Source: Planctomycetota bacterium (GTDB lineage Bacteria; Planctomycetota; Phycisphaerae; SM23-33). From it: 64,000 nt of DNA. The position numbers and the translations under genes were made by a program. Where the stretch lies: the NCBI GenBank assembly GCA_022705325.1, contig JAKJER010000024.1, forward strand, positions 1 to 64,000, written 5' to 3'. Of this stretch, positions 62,001 to 64,000 are shown piece after piece. Position 1 is the stretch's first letter. Every line of letters starts with the position of its first letter. The notes beneath the pieces were generated by a model. The model was not told the origin of the DNA. It made no database searches and saw only the letters and a list, made by a program, of their open reading frames with translations.

Positions 62001-62193
62001 CGCCCTCGTGCTGGCCCTGACGCACAAGATAACCGGCGGGCCCAAGGCCCCCGCCGCCGCGGTGCTGGAGAAACTCGGTGACACCCCGCTGGGGCGCTGG
62101 TGCCGCGACGCCTGCGCCGCCGCGCTCCGCCCGCCCCCCGCCACCGCCGACGAGAACGCCCGCGTCCTCTACCACTACCTGCGCGATCAATAG
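59086..62193 (+). CDS. DUF5107/TPR lipoprotein
   Basis: The 1035-residue protein has a lipoprotein-type signal ('LLPAC'). A DUF5107-type N-terminal half follows: 'YPYFRFDGFAHKPVDKAWKVVELENDYLRLMILPEVGGKIWAAFEK', 'WTSGGVEANYGIVGHTP', 'TDFFGAYYHDEDFG'. From about residue 510 come tetratricopeptide repeats, such as 'AKLEECLKKDPHFLPALSEMALLMYRFMDYAKADEYAAKALSID'. The DUF5107 half has a mutarotase-like supersandwich look and is often found in carbohydrate-use loci. A role in binding or processing a glycan is inference. Confidence 0.85.
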   Translation: MNSRLVSVVLAAVLLPACASADNKPATVREYSKTFRTYPFGDPDPVPRLGAKGQAIYPYFRFDGFAHKPVDKAWKVVELENDYLRLMILPEVGGKIWAAFEKSTGKSFVYYNHVVKFRDIAMRGPWTSGGVEANYGIVGHTPNCATPVDYLVRTGDDGSASCVIGCLDLLTRTPWRLEIRLEKDKAYFTTRSFWFNPTPLEQPYYSWMNVGIKAANDLEFIYPGTSFLGHDGEHGGWPVNRRNNKDVFRYKNNDFGQYKSYHVFGRYTDFFGAYYHDEDFGMGRYSTHDDKPGKKIWIWGLSRQGMIWEQLLTDSDGQYVEVQSGRLFNQTVDGSTFTPFKHRGFAPGSADTWTEYWFPIKGTKGLVHASLYGALNLKQEGGKLKIAFCPLQPTRDRLEVRDGDEMIYSKQLTLQPMEVFEDSLEIKSVPKTLKAALGGHKLSYDSDPKATELSRPLDSPPKFDWNGVYGLYLQGKEHIRGRRYPAAQAKLEECLKKDPHFLPALSEMALLMYRFMDYAKADEYAAKALSIDTYDPAANFARGLACQELGRMADARDGLDIAAASIEYRSAAYSELADLYMREKDYDRADHYARKALDYNRFNLNALEVQAIAARLRNQREQAASVLDKMLAIDPLNHFALFEKHLAGKLSVEQFKDSIRNEMPDQTYLELAIRYSTLARLEEAGRVLALAPRTPEIACWQAWLAHRSGQKKEADALLKEADSLSPAMAFPFRPESAQALRWAITRTQSWKPRYFLALIWWNCNNPDKARELFGECGDRPDFAPFYVVRARLLPQNAEADLKKAISIDRQWRYGYALAAHYLSAGRAKDAAATAGEFLKQSPDNYVLGLLYAKALLRAGELAQCDLLLRAINVLPNEGAVEGRLIYKECQLLLAVSCMKNQWYDKALGRIAASRLWPENLGVGKPYPEDVDERLEDFLQAACLDKLGKKDQAAALREKMLKSIPPADASPTNALVLALTHKITGGPKAPAAAVLEKLGDTPLGRWCRDACAAALRPPPATADENARVLYHYLRDQ

Positions 62194-62273
62194 ACAATCC
62201 CCCCCGAAGAACAGTATCATGAGTGCTGACGCGACCGGCGGCGCAACACCGGGCGCGGGAGAGGACGAACGCA

Positions 62274-64000
62274 ATGTCTCTGGCCATTCTGATGATCGCG
62301 ACGGTGGTGTTTTTCGTGCTCGGATACCGGATGTACGGATCGTTCCTGGACCGCAAGTTCCAGATCCTCCCCGAGCGGGAGACGCCCGCCAAAACCGAGT
62401 ACGACGGCGTGGACTACGTGCCCACCAAGCCGCTGGTCCTGTTCGGGCATCATTTCAGTTCCATCGCCGGCGCTGGCCCCATCGTCGGGCCGGTCATCGC
62501 GGCCCTGGCCTTCGGCTGGGCGCCCGCCCTGGTCTGGATCCTCGTCGGCTCGGTCTTCGTCGGCGGGATGCACGACTACGCCTCGCTCATCGCCAGCATC
62601 CGCCACCGCGCTCGTTCCATCGGCCAGGTCTGCCGCCAGTATCTCAGCCCCAGCACCTACTACATGCTGCTGGTGTTCACCTGGGTGGCGATGATCTACG
62701 TCATCATCGTCTTCCTGGACCTGACAGCCGCCAGCTTCGTGCCCGCCCTGGAGAGCCGCGCCGAGCAGGGCGGGGCCGTTGCCACCTCCTCGCTGCTGTA
62801 CATCACGCTGGCGGTCCTGTTCGGGCTGACGGTGTATCGCTTCAAGATCTCGCTGGGCACGGGATCGCTCATCTTCGTGCCCCTGGTCTTCGCCGCCCTG
62901 TGGGTGGGCCTGAAGTTCCCCCTCACCGCCGACATGATGCCCGCCATCGCCGGCTCGCCCAAGACCACCTGGAGCCTCATCCTCCTGGGCTACTGCGCGG
63001 TGGCCTCCATCCTGCCGGTGTGGCTGCTGCTCCAGCCGCGGGACTACCTGTCGGCCTACCTGCTGTTCGCCAGCCTGGCCGGCGGGGTGATCGGGGCGAT
63101 CGTGTCCGGCTTCACCGGGCACGTCACCGTGGCCTACCCGGCGTTCGTCGCCTGGGAGAACGCCAACCTGGGCATGCTCTACCCAGCCTTGTTCATCACG
63201 GTGGCCTGCGGGGCCATCAGCGGGTTCCATTCCATGGTGGCCTCGGGCACGACCTCCAAGCAGCTCGACAACGAACGGTCGGCCCGTCCGGTAGCCTACG
63301 GGGGCATGTTGACCGAGGGCGTGCTGGCCGTGGTGGCCCTGGGGGCGGTAATGATCCTGACCCAGAGGCCCCCGGCCAACCAGTCGCCCGTGGCGACTTT
63401 CTCGCTGGGGTTGGGGCGATTCATGTCGGTCTTCGGCCTGCCCCCGGATGTGGCGACCACTTTCGGCCTGCTGGCCGTCAGCACGTTCCTGCTGACCACG
63501 CTGGATACGTGCACGCGCCTGGCGCGGTTCATCTTCGAGGAATTGGCCGGGATGCGCGGCTGGGCGGGCCGGCTGATCGGCACGGCGGCGACGCTGGCCC
63601 TGCCGGCGATCATGATCTTCGTGACGCTGACCGGCCCGGGCGGCAAGCCCATCCCCGCGTGGAAGGCCATCTGGCCCGCCTTCGGCGCGACCAACCAGTT
63701 GCTGGCGGCGATGGCCCTGCTGGTGGTCTTCGCCTGGCTGCGACACGAAGGGCGAAAGGCCCTCTTTGTCCTCATCCCCATGCTCTTCATGTTCGTGACC
63801 ACGCTGGTAGCCCTGGTGCAGTTGGTGTGGCAAAACCTCCTGGGCGACGGCAGCCGGTTCGTGGGCGGCGTGAGCCTGGGCTTGCTGGTCCTGGGCGTGG
63901 CCGTGCTGGGCGGCTCGATCCTGCGCCTCCGCGCCACCAAGCCCGGCGCGGCGCTGACGGCGGCGGAGCAGGTTGTCGCCAAGGCCGATGGCGAGCAGGC
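62274..64000 (+). CDS. cstA: Carbon starvation protein CstA (3' end off window)
   Basis: The frame is open from ATG 62274 to the right edge (575 codons seen). It encodes a multi-pass transporter with CstA signatures: 'LFGHHFSSIAGAGPIVGPVIAALAFGW', 'GGMHDYASLIASIRHRARSIGQV', 'SGFHSMVASGTTSKQL' and 'WPAFGATNQLLAAMALLV'. CstA proteins take up pyruvate or peptides during carbon limitation. GGAGAGGA lies upstream. The order of conserved blocks shows that most of the protein is present, with only the extreme C-terminus possibly missing. Confidence 0.95.
   Translation, partial: MSLAILMIATVVFFVLGYRMYGSFLDRKFQILPERETPAKTEYDGVDYVPTKPLVLFGHHFSSIAGAGPIVGPVIAALAFGWAPALVWILVGSVFVGGMHDYASLIASIRHRARSIGQVCRQYLSPSTYYMLLVFTWVAMIYVIIVFLDLTAASFVPALESRAEQGGAVATSSLLYITLAVLFGLTVYRFKISLGTGSLIFVPLVFAALWVGLKFPLTADMMPAIAGSPKTTWSLILLGYCAVASILPVWLLLQPRDYLSAYLLFASLAGGVIGAIVSGFTGHVTVAYPAFVAWENANLGMLYPALFITVACGAISGFHSMVASGTTSKQLDNERSARPVAYGGMLTEGVLAVVALGAVMILTQRPPANQSPVATFSLGLGRFMSVFGLPPDVATTFGLLAVSTFLLTTLDTCTRLARFIFEELAGMRGWAGRLIGTAATLALPAIMIFVTLTGPGGKPIPAWKAIWPAFGATNQLLAAMALLVVFAWLRHEGRKALFVLIPMLFMFVTTLVALVQLVWQNLLGDGSRFVGGVSLGLLVLGVAVLGGSILRLRATKPGAALTAAEQVVAKADGEQ

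Overview
The window is GC-rich bacterial DNA with about 50 protein genes on both strands. It has no rRNA, no convincing tRNA, no CRISPR array and no transposase. The gene content points to a planctomycete, probably of the Phycisphaerae type. The evidence is an LEPR-XLL cell-surface protein with HAF repeats, an exosortase with an EpsI-like partner and a PEP-CTERM target, DUF1570-type peptidases, DUF4838 and DUF5107 proteins, an N-terminal haem domain fused to a cytochrome c peroxidase, and abundant secreted proteins of unknown function. This placement is inference from gene families, not from a marker gene.

Layout. 1-3.4 kb: 5' part of a large surface protein on the minus strand that leaves the window on the left. 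3.7-6.7 kb: a small zinc ribbon, then ribBA, a CDP-alcohol phosphatidyltransferase and a membrane protein. 6.7-9.1 kb: a MEMO-family protein converging on an NAD(P)-malic enzyme across a 15-bp-stem terminator. 9.3-17.6 kb: a lipoprotein, a divergent thymidylate synthase, a peptidase coupled to a DUF4838 protein, a membrane protein, a GH-A-like secreted enzyme and a di-haem cytochrome c. 17.7-18.8 kb: a 5'-nucleotidase-like phosphoesterase carrying two hairpins inside its reading frame. 19.2-25.5 kb: aminotransferase-trpB-trpA, an SMP-30/NHL lipoprotein, a HIT protein and a dGTPase-like HD protein. 25.5-28.3 kb: a PEP-CTERM protein with caspase-like motifs, and a LemA/DUF3137-like pair.

28.6-37.4 kb is an eleven-gene minus-strand cluster for a type II secretion/type IV pilus-like machine. 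In transcription order it encodes GspL/PilMN-, GspM/PilO- and GspC/PilP-like proteins, the GspE ATPase, GspF, a free PilZ protein, a GspG-like major pseudopilin, a PilZ-pseudopilin fusion, and three minor pseudopilins. No secretin or prepilin peptidase is in the window. The two PilZ domains suggest control by cyclic di-GMP.

37.7-46 kb: a VanZ-repeat membrane protein, a secreted beta-protein, an HExxH/PDZ peptidase, amt-PII behind a very good sigma-54 promoter, a coiled-coil lipoprotein, an iron-sulfur-type flavoprotein and an esterase. 46.1-49.7 kb: polysaccharide export lipoprotein, exosortase and EpsI-like protein. This is the machinery expected to process the PEP-CTERM protein at 25.5-26.9 kb. 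49.8-64 kb: a tri-haem peroxidase, a zinc ribbon, RNase R, two related lipoproteins, a LamG protein, a protein with two kinase-like domains (the second lacking its acidic residues), a DUF5107/TPR lipoprotein and the 5' part of cstA.

The best candidates for something undescribed are the PilZ-pseudopilin fusion, the tandem kinase/pseudokinase-like protein, the PEP-CTERM protein whose Cys and His motifs come in reversed order, and the hairpin insertion inside the nucleotidase gene. Dispersed short intergenic repeats of four kinds are also present.
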